Assembly: GCF_030296695.1 (NCBI RefSeq)
Contig: NZ_AP027737.1
Span: 2,914,001-2,978,000 of the forward strand
Reading direction: 5' to 3'
DNA from: Agromyces mangrovi
Lineage (GTDB): Bacteria; Actinomycetota; Actinomycetes; Actinomycetales; Microbacteriaceae
Length of the DNA: 64,000 nucleotides
Positions 17,777-26,041 of this stretch are shown here, one piece after another. Numbering within the stretch: the first letter of the stretch is position 1; each line of letters opens with the position of its first letter. Both the position numbers and the translations under genes were made by a program. Under the pieces are notes generated by a model, which searched no databases, was not told the DNA's origin, and saw only the letters and a list, made by a program, of their open reading frames with translations.

Positions 17777-18624
17777 CCGCGTCACTCGCCTCGCCCCCCG
17801 CCCCGTCGACCGGGCACGCGCTCGTCGCCGAGGGCGTCAGCCTCGGCTACGACGGGCGCCGCGTGATCGACTCGCTCGACCTCGCGCTGCCGGCGGGCGT
17901 CATCACGACCATCGTCGGCCCCAACGCGTGCGGCAAGTCGACCCTGCTGCGCGGCATGGCCCGGCTGCATCCGCTCGAGTCGGGCACCGTGCGCCTCGGC
18001 GACCGCGACCTGCGGCGCATGTCCAGGCGCGACGTCGCCCGGCTGGTGGGCGTGCTGCCGCAGACCTCGATCGCGCCCGAGGGCGTGCGCGTCGCCGACC
18101 TCGTCGGCCGCGGCCGGCACCCGCACCAGGGCTGGTTCGGTCGGCACACGAGCGACGACGCGTCGGCGGTCGCGCGTGCGCTCGACGCCACCGGCATCGC
18201 CGACCTCGCCGACCGCCCGCTGGAGGAGCTCTCGGGCGGGCAGCGGCAGCGCGCCTGGATCGCGATGGTGCTGGCGCAGGAGACCGACGTCGTACTGCTC
18301 GACGAGCCGACGACGTTCCTCGACGTGACGCACCAGCTCGAGCTGCTCGACCTGCTCACCGAGCTGAACCGGGAGCGCGGCACGACCGTGGTCATGGTGC
18401 TGCACGACCTGAACCTCGCGGCGCGCTATGCCGACCACCTGGTGGTGATGAGCGCCGGGCGCGTGATCGCGGAGGGGGCGCCCGCCGAGGTGCTGACCGC
18501 GGAGACCGTGCGCGCGGCGTTCGGGCTCGAGTCGCGCGTGATCGCGGACCCGGTCGCGGGCAGCCCGATGGTCGTGCCGGTCGGGCGCTTCCACGGTGTC
18601 GCGGCCGCGGATGACGGCGTGTGA
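17773..18624 (+). CDS. Iron-siderophore ABC transporter ATP-binding protein
   Basis: 283 residues. Walker A GPNACGKST (about residue 49-57), signature LSGGQRQRAW, Walker B VVLLDEPT and switch HDLNLAARYAD: the FepC/FhuC pattern. Also GRGRHPHQGWF, usual in this family. The ATG overlaps the permease stop (ATGA). It drives uptake through the two FecCD permeases. Confidence 0.93.
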   Translation: MTASLASPPAPSTGHALVAEGVSLGYDGRRVIDSLDLALPAGVITTIVGPNACGKSTLLRGMARLHPLESGTVRLGDRDLRRMSRRDVARLVGVLPQTSIAPEGVRVADLVGRGRHPHQGWFGRHTSDDASAVARALDATGIADLADRPLEELSGGQRQRAWIAMVLAQETDVVLLDEPTTFLDVTHQLELLDLLTELNRERGTTVVMVLHDLNLAARYADHLVVMSAGRVIAEGAPAEVLTAETVRAAFGLESRVIADPVAGSPMVVPVGRFHGVAAADDGV

Positions 18625-18670
18625 CGCCGGCGCGGCGTGGGTGGCCGACGAGGTGGCATCCGATGCCGAC

Positions 18671-18689
18671 TTAGGTTAGCCTCGCCTTA
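18671..18689 (+). promoter_or_regulatory. Iron box upstream of the binding-protein gene
   Basis: TTAGGTTAGCCTCGCCTTA matches the DtxR/IdeR consensus, strongly in the left half. It lies 31 bases before the GTG of the siderophore-binding protein, so that gene has its own iron-regulated promoter as well as possible read-through from the operon. Confidence 0.8.
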
Positions 18690-18719
18690 CATTCCCCTTC
18701 CATCCTGCAAGGAGCACCA

Positions 18720-19742
18720 GTGCGTCTTCGACGTTCCCTCGCGGTTGCGGCCATCGCCGCCACCGCCCTCGCCCTCACCGCCTGCGCGACGAACCCGGGC
18801 GACGACACCGAAGCGGCCGACGCCGCCGCCACCGGCGAGTTCCCCGTCACCCTCGTCCACGCGCTCGGCGAGACCGAGATCACCGAGGCGCCCGAGCGGG
18901 TCGCCACCTGGGGCTGGGGCTCGACCGAGGCCGCGATCGCGCTGGGCGTCTATCCGGTCGCCGTGGCCGAGCAGCCCTGGACCGTCGGCGAGGACGCGCT
19001 GCTGCCGTGGGTCGAGGAGGCCTACGACGAGGCGGGCATCGAGCACCCGGCGATCCTCGACGACTCCGAGGGCGGCGCGACCGTGCCCTACGAGGAGTTC
19101 GTCGACGCGGCTCCCGACCTGATCCTCGCCCCGTACTCGGGCCTCACCCAGGAGCAGTACGACCTGCTCTCCGAGATCGCCCCGACCGTCGCCTACCCCG
19201 ACGCGCCGTGGACGACCCCGTGGGACGACGAGATCCGCATCGTCGCCGAGGCGCTCGGCCGCCCCGCCGACGGCGACGCCGTGCTCGCCGACATCGACGA
19301 GTACTTCGCCACCACCGCCGAGGAGCACCCCGACTTCGCCGGCACCACGGTCGCGAACATCTGGGACGGCGACGGCTTCGTCTACGTCTACACGGCCGCC
19401 GACGCGCGCGTCGACGTGCTCACCGACATCGGCTTCGAGATCGCCCCGAGCGTGACCGAGCTCGACACCTCCGACGGCGGGTTCTTCTACGAGCTGAGCT
19501 ACGAGGAGCTCGACAAGCTCGACGCCGACGTGATCGTCAGCTACCACAGCACCGAGGACGAGGCCGCCGCCTTCCTCGAGAAGTCCGAGCTGCAGGCGAT
19601 TCCCGCAGTGGCCGCGGGCCGCGTCGCGCAGGTCTACGACCCCGTCAAGGTGTCGGCCGTCTCGCCGCCCACCGCGCTCAGCGTCACCTGGTCGGGCGGC
19701 ATGCCCGAGCTGGTCGAGTCGCTGCAGGCCGCGCTCGACTGA
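18720..19742 (+). CDS. Iron-siderophore ABC transporter substrate-binding lipoprotein
   Basis: 340 residues. Basic N-terminus, hydrophobic signal and lipobox LTAC (Cys at about 22), then an acidic linker and a type III periplasmic-binding fold (PERVATWGWGSTEAAIALG; DLILAPYSG; two lobes joined by a long helix). Held on the outer face of the membrane, it delivers ferric siderophore to the permeases. The GTG start has an AAGGAG site seven bases upstream. A terminator hairpin follows. Confidence 0.92.
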   Translation: MRLRRSLAVAAIAATALALTACATNPGDDTEAADAAATGEFPVTLVHALGETEITEAPERVATWGWGSTEAAIALGVYPVAVAEQPWTVGEDALLPWVEEAYDEAGIEHPAILDDSEGGATVPYEEFVDAAPDLILAPYSGLTQEQYDLLSEIAPTVAYPDAPWTTPWDDEIRIVAEALGRPADGDAVLADIDEYFATTAEEHPDFAGTTVANIWDGDGFVYVYTAADARVDVLTDIGFEIAPSVTELDTSDGGFFYELSYEELDKLDADVIVSYHSTEDEAAAFLEKSELQAIPAVAAGRVAQVYDPVKVSAVSPPTALSVTWSGGMPELVESLQAALD

Positions 19743-19760
19743 CCTCCCGCCTCCCGGTGC

Positions 19761-19800
19761 ACGGCCGGGCGGATGCCTCCCGCAGGCGCCGCCCGGCCGT
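19761..19800. terminator. Terminator between the iron genes and convergent minus-strand genes
   Basis: Perfect 12-base-pair stem (ACGGCCGGGCGG and complement) with a 16-base loop, lying between two convergent genes. Confidence 0.65.
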
Positions 19801-19819
19801 CGGCGTTCCCGGGTCGTCG

Positions 19820-20218
19820 TCAGCTCGCGGTGCGCCGCGGTGCCGTGCGGCGCCTCCGCTTCACGTACCCGCCGTCCTCCAGCCCCGCCTCGATCTCGAA
19901 CCGGTTCTTCAGCGGGTTGCGGCCCGACAGCAGGTACAGGAACGGGAAGAGCATGCCGTAGCGCCGCCACTGCGCCACGTGCACGCGCTCGTGCCGCAGC
20001 ACGGGCTCGGAGACGTTCTCGTTCGTGAGGTAGCAGGCGCCGACGCACGAGCCGCCGCGACCGAACGTCCAGTTCGGCATGCCGCGGAACACGACCAGCC
20101 CGCCCTCCTTCTCGACCCGGCCGGTGCTCCAGAGGAAGCCCCACGCGAGCCCGACGAGGTGGGCGTAACAGAACCCGGCCCGGCTCACGGGGGAGTCGAG
20201 CAGCACGCGGCGGATCAC
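19820..20218 (-). CDS. Small protein with an HExxH zinc-binding motif, unknown function
   Basis: 132 residues from a GTG that overlaps the stop of the flavoprotein gene. A hydrophobic stretch near 15-30 may be a membrane segment. HERVHVAQW (76-84) carries an HExxH motif and NRFEIEAG (105-112) supplies a Glu spaced as a possible third ligand, the layout of small gluzincin-like metallopeptidases. Two Cys pairs (C17; C58, C62) are also present. Related actinobacterial proteins carry loose names such as Fe-S oxidoreductase without proof. A zinc protease or metal-binding membrane protein is the inference; the function is unknown. Confidence 0.68.
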   Translation of the reverse strand: MIRRVLLDSPVSRAGFCYAHLVGLAWGFLWSTGRVEKEGGLVVFRGMPNWTFGRGGSCVGACYLTNENVSEPVLRHERVHVAQWRRYGMLFPFLYLLSGRNPLKNRFEIEAGLEDGGYVKRRRRTAPRRTAS

Positions 20219-21660
20219 GCCGCGCCCTCGTGGCCCGGACGGCCGTACGCCTCGAGCAGCCGCAGCCACACCTCGCTGAGCGTGGGGAACGACGGCACGG
20301 CGTGCCAGAGCCGGTCGATCGGCACCTCGCCGACGACGGCGATCGTCGCGGCGTGCAGCAGCTCGGCGACGTCCTGCCCCACGAAGGTCGCCCCGACGAC
20401 GACGCGGCGGTCCTCGTCGACGACCAGGTTCGCGCGGCCCTCGTAGCCGTCGGCCCGGTCGGTGGCGCCGGCCACCCAGCCCAGGTCGTACTCGACGACA
20501 CGGGTGCGGATGCCCCGCTGCTCCGCGTCGGCGGCGGTGAGGCCGACCGTGGCGGCCTCGGGCTCGGTGAAGGCGACCTGCGGCACCGCGGCGTCGTCGG
20601 CCGTGGCGACGTGCGCGCCCCACGCGGCGTCGTCGACCTCGGCGCCGGCCGCACGGGCCGCGATCGCGTCGCCCGCCGCCCGCGCCTGGTACTTGCCCTG
20701 GTGGGTGAGCAGCGCGCGGCCCGTCACGTCGCCCGCGGCGTACAGCCAGTCGAGCCCGTCGGCGCGCACGCGCAGGGTGTCGTCGACGTCGATCCAGCCC
20801 TCGGTGTCGAGCCCGACGGTCTCGAGCCCGACGTCCTCGACGCGCGCCCGGCGGCCCGTCGCGACGAGCACCTCGTCGGCCACGAGCTCCTCGCCGCCCG
20901 GCAGCGCGAGCACGACCCGGTCGTCGGCGTCGCGGTGCACGGCGATGGGCGTGCAGTCCGTGCGCACGTCGACCCCGAGCGAGCGGATGCCGGCGGCCAC
21001 CGCCTCGCTCGCGAACGGCTCGAACTTCGACAGCAGGCCGCTGCGCGACAGCAGGGTGACCTCCGAGCCGAGCGACGCCCATGCGGTGGCCATCTCGCAG
21101 CCGACGACGCCGCCGCCGATGATCGCGAGTCGCCCCGGCACCTGCTGGGCGCTGGTCGCCTCGCGGCTGGTCCACGGTCGCGCCAGCGCGAGGCCGTCGA
21201 TATCGGGCAGCTTCGGCGCCGACCCCGTGGCGACGACCACGGCGTGCCGGGCATCGAGCAGGCGCTCCTCGCCGTCGGTGCCGGTCACGCGCACGCGACG
21301 CTCGCCGTCGAGGCGGGCGTGGCCGCGTACGAGCGTGGCGCCGACGCCCTCCAGCCAGCGCACCTGGCCGGAGTCGTCCCAGTCGCCCACGCGCGCGTTC
21401 CGCCGGGCGAGCACGGCCTCCGCGTCGAGCGGGCCGGTGACGGCCTCGGCGGCGCCGGGCACGCGCTGCGCGGCCCGCAGCGCCGCGCCCGAGCGCAGCA
21501 GCGTCTTCGAGGGCTCGCACGCCCAGTACGAGCACTCGCCGCCGACGAGCTCGTGCTCGACGACGATCGCCTCGAGTCCTCCCGCGATCACGCGGTCGAC
21601 GACGTTCTCGCCGACGGCGCCCGCGCCGATCACGATGACGTCGGTGGTCGTGGTCTCCAT
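20215..21660 (-). CDS. Pyridine nucleotide-disulfide oxidoreductase family flavoprotein
   Basis: 481 residues, class I disulfide reductase fold. FAD motif VIVIGAGAVGENV (8-20), redox pair C43-x4-C48 in GGECSYWACEPSKTLLR, NAD(P) motif IIGGGVVGCEMA, second FAD motif YAAGDVTG and a C-terminal dimerisation domain. The usual catalytic His of the partner subunit (HPTLSE-type motif) is not there: the matching region reads VPSFPTLSEVW with Phe at the His position. It therefore may not be a classical lipoamide or mycothione reductase. ATG at 21660 follows a GGGAGGAG site. Confidence 0.85.
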   Translation of the reverse strand: METTTTDVIVIGAGAVGENVVDRVIAGGLEAIVVEHELVGGECSYWACEPSKTLLRSGAALRAAQRVPGAAEAVTGPLDAEAVLARRNARVGDWDDSGQVRWLEGVGATLVRGHARLDGERRVRVTGTDGEERLLDARHAVVVATGSAPKLPDIDGLALARPWTSREATSAQQVPGRLAIIGGGVVGCEMATAWASLGSEVTLLSRSGLLSKFEPFASEAVAAGIRSLGVDVRTDCTPIAVHRDADDRVVLALPGGEELVADEVLVATGRRARVEDVGLETVGLDTEGWIDVDDTLRVRADGLDWLYAAGDVTGRALLTHQGKYQARAAGDAIAARAAGAEVDDAAWGAHVATADDAAVPQVAFTEPEAATVGLTAADAEQRGIRTRVVEYDLGWVAGATDRADGYEGRANLVVDEDRRVVVGATFVGQDVAELLHAATIAVVGEVPIDRLWHAVPSFPTLSEVWLRLLEAYGRPGHEGAA

Positions 21661-21701
21661 CCGGCTCCTCCCGGTTGAGCCCGACGGCGTTGCGGCGACC
21701 G

Positions 21702-22535
21702 TCAGGACGTGAGCGCGCCGATGAGGCGCAGGATCGTCGGCAGGTCGTCGCCCGCCGTCACGGCGTCGGCGGGCGCGAAGCCCGCGATGGTCGCGCCCGC
21801 GAGCGGGTGGCGGGCGAGCACCGCGCGCAGCAGGTCGGCCACGTCGGCGGGCGACGCGCCGAACGGCACCGCGTCGGCCACGCCCGCGAAGGTGGCCGGG
21901 TCGAGCACGTCGAGGTCGATGTGCACGTAGACCCGGTCGACGCCCGCGCTGGCGAACGCGTCGAGCACCTCCTCGTGGCGCGAGATGCCGGCCACGCCGA
22001 TCGACGTGATGCCGGACTCGCGGAGCGCGACGACCTCCGCATCGTCGAGGTCGCGCGCGCCGCCCAGCACGACGTTCGCCGCCGGCACTGCGCACCCCTC
22101 GTCGAGGGCGAGTCCGTCGGCGCCGTGGCCGAGCACTGCGCGCAGCGCCATGCCGCCGAACGCACCCGACGGGGACGTGTCGGGCGTGTGCAGGTCGGCG
22201 TGCGCGTCGAGCCAGAGCATCCCGAGGTGCGGACCGTGCGCCCGGGCGGCGTGCGCGACGGCTCCCGGGCTCGCGCCGCAGTCGCCGCCGACGACGATGG
22301 CCGGGCCGGAGACCTCGCGCAGCTCGCGCTCGATGCGCTCGCGCACCGTGCGCACCGCGGTGAGCCGCTTGACGCCGCTGCCGAGGGCGTCGCCGGCCCC
22401 CGGCGGCACCTCGATCGTGCGGGTCGCGGACGCGGGCAGGTCGCCGCGGATCGCCTCCGCGCCGTCGACGAGCTGCAGCGCGCGGGCGCTGTTCGATCCC
22501 TGCCAGACGGGCACCACCAGGAAGGTCGCGGGCAC
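21702..22535 (-). CDS. Arginase/agmatinase-family protein
   Basis: 277 residues. Manganese ligand motifs of the ureohydrolase fold are intact: GGDCGASPG, LWLDAHADLHTPDTSPSG and VYVHIDLDVLDP. The sequence looks like actinobacterial arginases that hydrolyse arginine to ornithine and urea, but agmatine or formiminoglutamate hydrolysis cannot be excluded. The start is a GTG with no ribosome site of its own; a 16-codon arginine-rich ORF ends nine bases upstream of it, so translation may depend on that ORF. Transcription appears to begin near 22617. Confidence 0.85.
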   Translation of the reverse strand: MPATFLVVPVWQGSNSARALQLVDGAEAIRGDLPASATRTIEVPPGAGDALGSGVKRLTAVRTVRERIERELREVSGPAIVVGGDCGASPGAVAHAARAHGPHLGMLWLDAHADLHTPDTSPSGAFGGMALRAVLGHGADGLALDEGCAVPAANVVLGGARDLDDAEVVALRESGITSIGVAGISRHEEVLDAFASAGVDRVYVHIDLDVLDPATFAGVADAVPFGASPADVADLLRAVLARHPLAGATIAGFAPADAVTAGDDLPTILRLIGALTS

Positions 22536-22541
22536 GTGCGC

Positions 22542-22592
22542 CTACCGCGTCCGCACCGGTGCCGGCACCGGAGCCGATCGCTCTCGGGACAT
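22542..22592 (-). CDS. Arginine-rich upstream ORF (16 codons), candidate leader peptide of the arginase gene
   Basis: Encodes MSRERSAPVPAPVRTR, four Arg in sixteen residues, including two CGA codons (rare in this GC-rich DNA) and ending CGG-ACG-CGG-TAG. It has its own strong ribosome site (AGGAGGG, eight bases before the ATG) and promoter, while arginase has none. The two are in the same frame, separated by the TAG and six bases. Inference: stalling or reinitiation at this ORF could tune arginase to arginine or charged tRNA-Arg. It is too short for codon statistics; chance is possible. Confidence 0.5.
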   Translation of the reverse strand: MSRERSAPVPAPVRTR

Positions 22593-22623
22593 CGTCGCCA
22601 CCCTCCTGGAGTCGTCTGAGCCG

Positions 22624-22629
22624 AGTCTA
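22624..22629 (-). promoter_or_regulatory. -10 box of the arginase transcription unit
   Basis: TAGACT on the minus strand, 31 bases before the upstream-ORF ATG. Confidence 0.5.
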
Positions 22630-22663
22630 GGCACGGCCGTTCGCAGCGTCCACCGTGCCGGGT

Positions 22664-23839
22664 TCAGTCGTCGCCGACCGCCGCGATCTCGTCGAGCAGG
22701 GCGCGTCGCACGCGTCGCTGGGCGAGCACCGAGGCCCCCGCGAGCACGGGCGCGTGGCCGACGGCGCTCGCCGTCACCTCCGGGTACCAGCGGCTCGTGG
22801 CGCGGACGCGCTCCTGCACCGCCGCGGCCAGCGCGTCGCCGCCGGCCGCCGCCGTCGGCCCGGCGAGCACGAGCGCCGCCGGGTCGAGCACCGCGAGCAC
22901 CGGCAGCGCGGCGAGTGCCACGCGATCGGCCAGCTCGGCGAGGATCGCGTCGCGTGCGGGGGAGTCGTCGAGACCCGCGAGCGGCTCCGCGCCGGAGGCG
23001 AGCCCGTGTCGGGAGGCGAGCGTCGCGACGGCGCGCGCGCCGACGAGGTCCTGCAGCGTGCGGGCCGCGGGGTCGATCGCCGCGGCGGTCGCGGGTGCCG
23101 GCAGGAAGCCGATCTCGCCCGCGCCCCCGAAGCTGCCTCGGTGCAGTTCCCCGGCGGCGTCGAACGCCGCGCCGACGCCGTTGCCGAACCAGAGCAGGGC
23201 GAACGCGTCCTCGCGCGCGCCGAGCGCACGCTCGGCGAGCGCGGCGAGGTCGACGTCGTTCTCGATGAGCACGTCGCGACCGAGCGCGTCCTCGAGCACC
23301 GCGTGCAGGCCGCGGGCCGGCCAGCCGGGCAGCGTCTCGCTGAAGAGCTCGCCGTCGCGGCCCGGGTCGACGTAGCCGGGGATGCCGAGGCATACCGTGC
23401 GCACGGCCGTTGCGTCAGCGCTCGCCGCCGCGCACGCCTCGTCGATCGCCTGCCGGAGCTCGGCCACCGCGTCGCGGGCCCCGGGCTCGGCGGGCAGGGC
23501 ACGGCGCACGACGGGGTGCTCGGTGCCGGCGGCGTCCACGACCCGTGCCCGCAGCTCGGCGGCGTCGAGGTCGACCGCGACCCCGAGCCGGCGGTCGAGC
23601 CGGGCGGCGTAGACCACGGCGCTCGGGCCCGCCGAGCGGGCGAGGCGGCCGCGCTCCTCGATGAACCCGCCCGCGATGAGGCGCTGCATGATGAGCGAGG
23701 CGGTGGGCTTGGAGACGCCGACCAGCTCGCAGATGCGCTGCCGGGTGAGGGGACCGTGCTCGAGCAGCACCGACAGGCCCGCACGGTCGTTGACGGCGCC
23801 GAGCCAGGCCGGCGTGCCCTTGGCCGTGGCATCCGTCAT
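22664..23839 (-). CDS. ROK-family transcriptional regulator
   Basis: 391 residues. The N-terminal MarR-like winged helix (residues about 15-75, LTRQRICELVGVSKPTASLIMQRL) is joined to a ROK sugar-kinase-like domain with DIDLA-like VDLDAAELR, GIPGYVDPG, and NDVDLAALAERALG. The CxCGxxGC zinc motif usual in the ROK family is not seen. Probably a sugar-responsive repressor; no sugar genes lie nearby, so its targets are elsewhere. GGGAGG precedes the ATG. Confidence 0.84.
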   Translation of the reverse strand: MTDATAKGTPAWLGAVNDRAGLSVLLEHGPLTRQRICELVGVSKPTASLIMQRLIAGGFIEERGRLARSAGPSAVVYAARLDRRLGVAVDLDAAELRARVVDAAGTEHPVVRRALPAEPGARDAVAELRQAIDEACAAASADATAVRTVCLGIPGYVDPGRDGELFSETLPGWPARGLHAVLEDALGRDVLIENDVDLAALAERALGAREDAFALLWFGNGVGAAFDAAGELHRGSFGGAGEIGFLPAPATAAAIDPAARTLQDLVGARAVATLASRHGLASGAEPLAGLDDSPARDAILAELADRVALAALPVLAVLDPAALVLAGPTAAAGGDALAAAVQERVRATSRWYPEVTASAVGHAPVLAGASVLAQRRVRRALLDEIAAVGDD

Positions 23840-23904
23840 CCGCGCCTCCCCGAGTGTGCGCCGCGTTCCGGCGCATGCTCAGTGGAGCATATCGAGCCCG
23901 GGCG

Positions 23905-24651
23905 TCAGTCGACGCGCACCGGCGCGGCCGCACCCTCGGCGGCGACGACGGCGCTGCCGTCGGCGAGCTGCACGATGACCGCGGAGCGGATCGCGGTCGC
24001 GTCCGAGAGGGGAGCATTCACGCAGGGAACCGGTACCGTCGTGACGTCGAAGGAGACGGCGTCGCCGGGGCCGAGGTCCAGTGGCACGGTGCTCGCGACG
24101 CCCGCCGCGAGCAGCGTGCCGTCGGCCGCGAGCAGCTCGACGCGGAGCTCCGCCTCGCCCGCGACCGGCGTGGCGGCATCGTTGCGCACGTCGATCCGGC
24201 CGTTCGCCATCGGCGCCTCGGCGTCGAGCACCTCGCCGAAGTCGCTCGCGACGGCGAGGTCGGTCGTGCGTCCCACCGCATCGCCGGCGCACGCCCGGTC
24301 TGCGGCGAGCTCGTCGGCCGAGAACTGCCCGCCGCCGTCCGCGGACTCGGCGGCGCCCGCCGCGTCGGACGCATCGGCCGACTCCTCGTCGGCGCGCTCG
24401 TCCGGCGCGCTCGCGGCGATCGTGTCGCCGCCCGAGCCGGGCAGCGTGGCCCACACGACGCCGCCCAGCGCTGCGACGGCGAACACGCCCGCCGCGACCG
24501 CCACGACGCCCTGCCGCCGCGCCCGGCGGATGCGCGCGCCGCGCGCGGCGATCGCGTCGACGTCGATCGCCGGCTCCGCGGCATCCGCCCGCCCCCGCAG
24601 CGCCTCGCGCAGCTCGTCCTCGCGGCGCCCGCCGCCCGTGGTGGTGCTCAT
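23905..24651 (-). CDS. Putative anti-sigma / single-pass membrane protein
   Basis: 248 residues: a 50-residue charged cytoplasmic part, one transmembrane helix at about 60-80 (VVAVAAGVFAVAALGGVVWA), an acidic low-complexity linker and an extracytoplasmic beta-rich domain with two Cys. No zinc anti-sigma HxxxCxxC motif. The ATG overlaps the corrected stop of the ECF sigma gene (ATGA), so a role in holding that sigma factor at the membrane is a context inference. Confidence 0.68.
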   Translation of the reverse strand: MSTTTGGGRREDELREALRGRADAAEPAIDVDAIAARGARIRRARRQGVVAVAAGVFAVAALGGVVWATLPGSGGDTIAASAPDERADEESADASDAAGAAESADGGGQFSADELAADRACAGDAVGRTTDLAVASDFGEVLDAEAPMANGRIDVRNDAATPVAGEAELRVELLAADGTLLAAGVASTVPLDLGPGDAVSFDVTTVPVPCVNAPLSDATAIRSAVIVQLADGSAVVAAEGAAAPVRVD

Positions 24652-25231
24652 GCCCCCGCCCCCGTCGTTCGCGCACGTCGCCCGCCCCGATCGCCCCGGT
24701 CGCGCCGCGCAGGTCGGCGCGGCGCACACCGGCGGCCGCCGCGGCCGGGTCCAGCGCGGCGAACATCGCGTCCAGCCCGTCCGACAGGTAGCGCTTGACC
24801 GAGCCCGGCCGGATGCCCAGCAGGCGCGCGATCTCGTCGACCGTGCGGTCCTCGTAGTAGCGCAGCACCAGGCAGGCGCGCTGCCGCGGCGGCAGGTCGC
24901 CCAGGCGTCGCAGCAGGTCGAGGCGCTCGTCCGAGGCATCCGTGTCGGCGTCGTGCACCACCGGCTCGGCGACCAGGTGGCGGATGCGCCGCCAGCGCCC
25001 GCCGCGTCGCTGCCCGTCGATCACCGCGTTCGCGATGGTGCGTCGCACGTACGCCTCGGCGCGCTGCGGGTCGACGGCGCGTCCCGGCCGCGCCCAGGCG
25101 CGCGCGAGCGACTCCTGCACGATGTCGGCCGCGTCGTCCTCGTTCCCGCACACGAGCACGGCGAAGCGGGTGAGCGCGGCGCCGCGGCGCGCGACGAGGT
25201 CCTCGACGGCCTCCTGCCATCCGCCCGCCAT
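24648..25231 (-). CDS. ECF RNA polymerase sigma factor, SigE-like family (frameshift near its end)
   Basis: About 194 residues. Region 2 (ALTRFAVLVCGNEDDAADIV, then QESLARAW) and region 4 (LPPRQRACLVLRYYEDRTVD with GIRPGSVKRYLSDGLDAM) are clear. The frame does not stop where expected but runs on antisense-like sequence; adding one G in the G5-C-G5 tract at 24651-24662 gives RGRGA and a TGA that overlaps the next ATG. The tail after region 4 is otherwise normal. A GGAGGTGA site precedes the ATG. Confidence 0.84.
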
Positions 25232-25276
25232 CGTCACCTCCGTCGCGTCCGCCCGGCGACGGGCACGCTGCCCGTC

Positions 25277-25282
25277 ACTGTA
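25277..25282 (-). promoter_or_regulatory. -10 box of the ECF sigma gene
   Basis: TACAGT on the minus strand about 46 bases before the ATG, leaving a leader of about 39 bases. Confidence 0.35.
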
Positions 25283-25318
25283 CGAGACGAACGGGGGCAC
25301 CGGAACGTTGCGTCGCGG

Positions 25319-26011
25319 TCACGATCGATCGTCGCGATGCCAGCCGTGCTCGCCCACGAGCGGCACGAAGCGCACCGACTCGAGGCGTTCGATCACCGGC
25401 TCGCCGGTGCCCGGCCGGGTCACGCGCACGAGGTGCTGGCCGCCGCCCTGCTCGAGCGGCATCACGATGCAGCCGCCGTCGGCGAGCTGGTCGAGCCAGG
25501 GGAGCGGCACGTCGGGTCCGGCCGCCGCGGCGACGATGGCGTCGAACGGTGCGTGGTCGGGGAGCCCGAGCGTCCCGTCGCCGGTGACGACGTGCACGTT
25601 GCGCACGCCGGCCGCGGCGAGCGCGTCCACGGCCCCGGCGGCGAGCCCGGGCACGCGCTCGACGCTCCACACCTCGCCGGCGAGCCGGGCGAGCACCGCC
25701 GCCGCGTACCCCGAGCCGGTGCCGACCTCGAGCACGCGGTCGCCGGGGCGGATGCGCGCCGCCTGCGCCGTCAGCGCGACGACGTACGGCTGCGAGATGG
25801 TCTGCCCGTCGCCGATCGGCAGCGGGTGGTCGGCGTACGCCTCGCCGCGCAGCCGGGCGGGCAGGAACGCCTCCCGCGGCACGGCGCGCATGGCGTCGAG
25901 CACGGCGGGCTCGCGGATGCCGCGCGGCTCGAGGTGCCACGCGATCATGTCCTCGCGCTCAGCGCTGCGGTCCGTCACACCGGTGTCCCCACGGGCCCGG
26001 GAATCACTCAC
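25319..26011 (-). CDS. pcm: Protein-L-isoaspartate O-methyltransferase
   Basis: 230 residues. SAM-dependent repair of isoaspartyl residues in aged proteins. Motif I VLEVGTGSGYAAAVL, the upstream GDGQTISQPYVVALT and the post-motif GDGTLGLPDHAPFDAIV are all typical. The start is uncertain: GTG 26011 gives the longest form, GTG 25978 and ATG 25948 are shorter alternatives nearer the family's usual N-terminus. Stands alone between the sigma gene and a tRNA. Confidence 0.88.
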   Translation of the reverse strand: MSDSRARGDTGVTDRSAEREDMIAWHLEPRGIREPAVLDAMRAVPREAFLPARLRGEAYADHPLPIGDGQTISQPYVVALTAQAARIRPGDRVLEVGTGSGYAAAVLARLAGEVWSVERVPGLAAGAVDALAAAGVRNVHVVTGDGTLGLPDHAPFDAIVAAAAGPDVPLPWLDQLADGGCIVMPLEQGGGQHLVRVTRPGTGEPVIERLESVRFVPLVGEHGWHRDDRS

Positions 26012-26041
26012 CGGACGCCGTCGGCGACCCTCGTCGAAACG

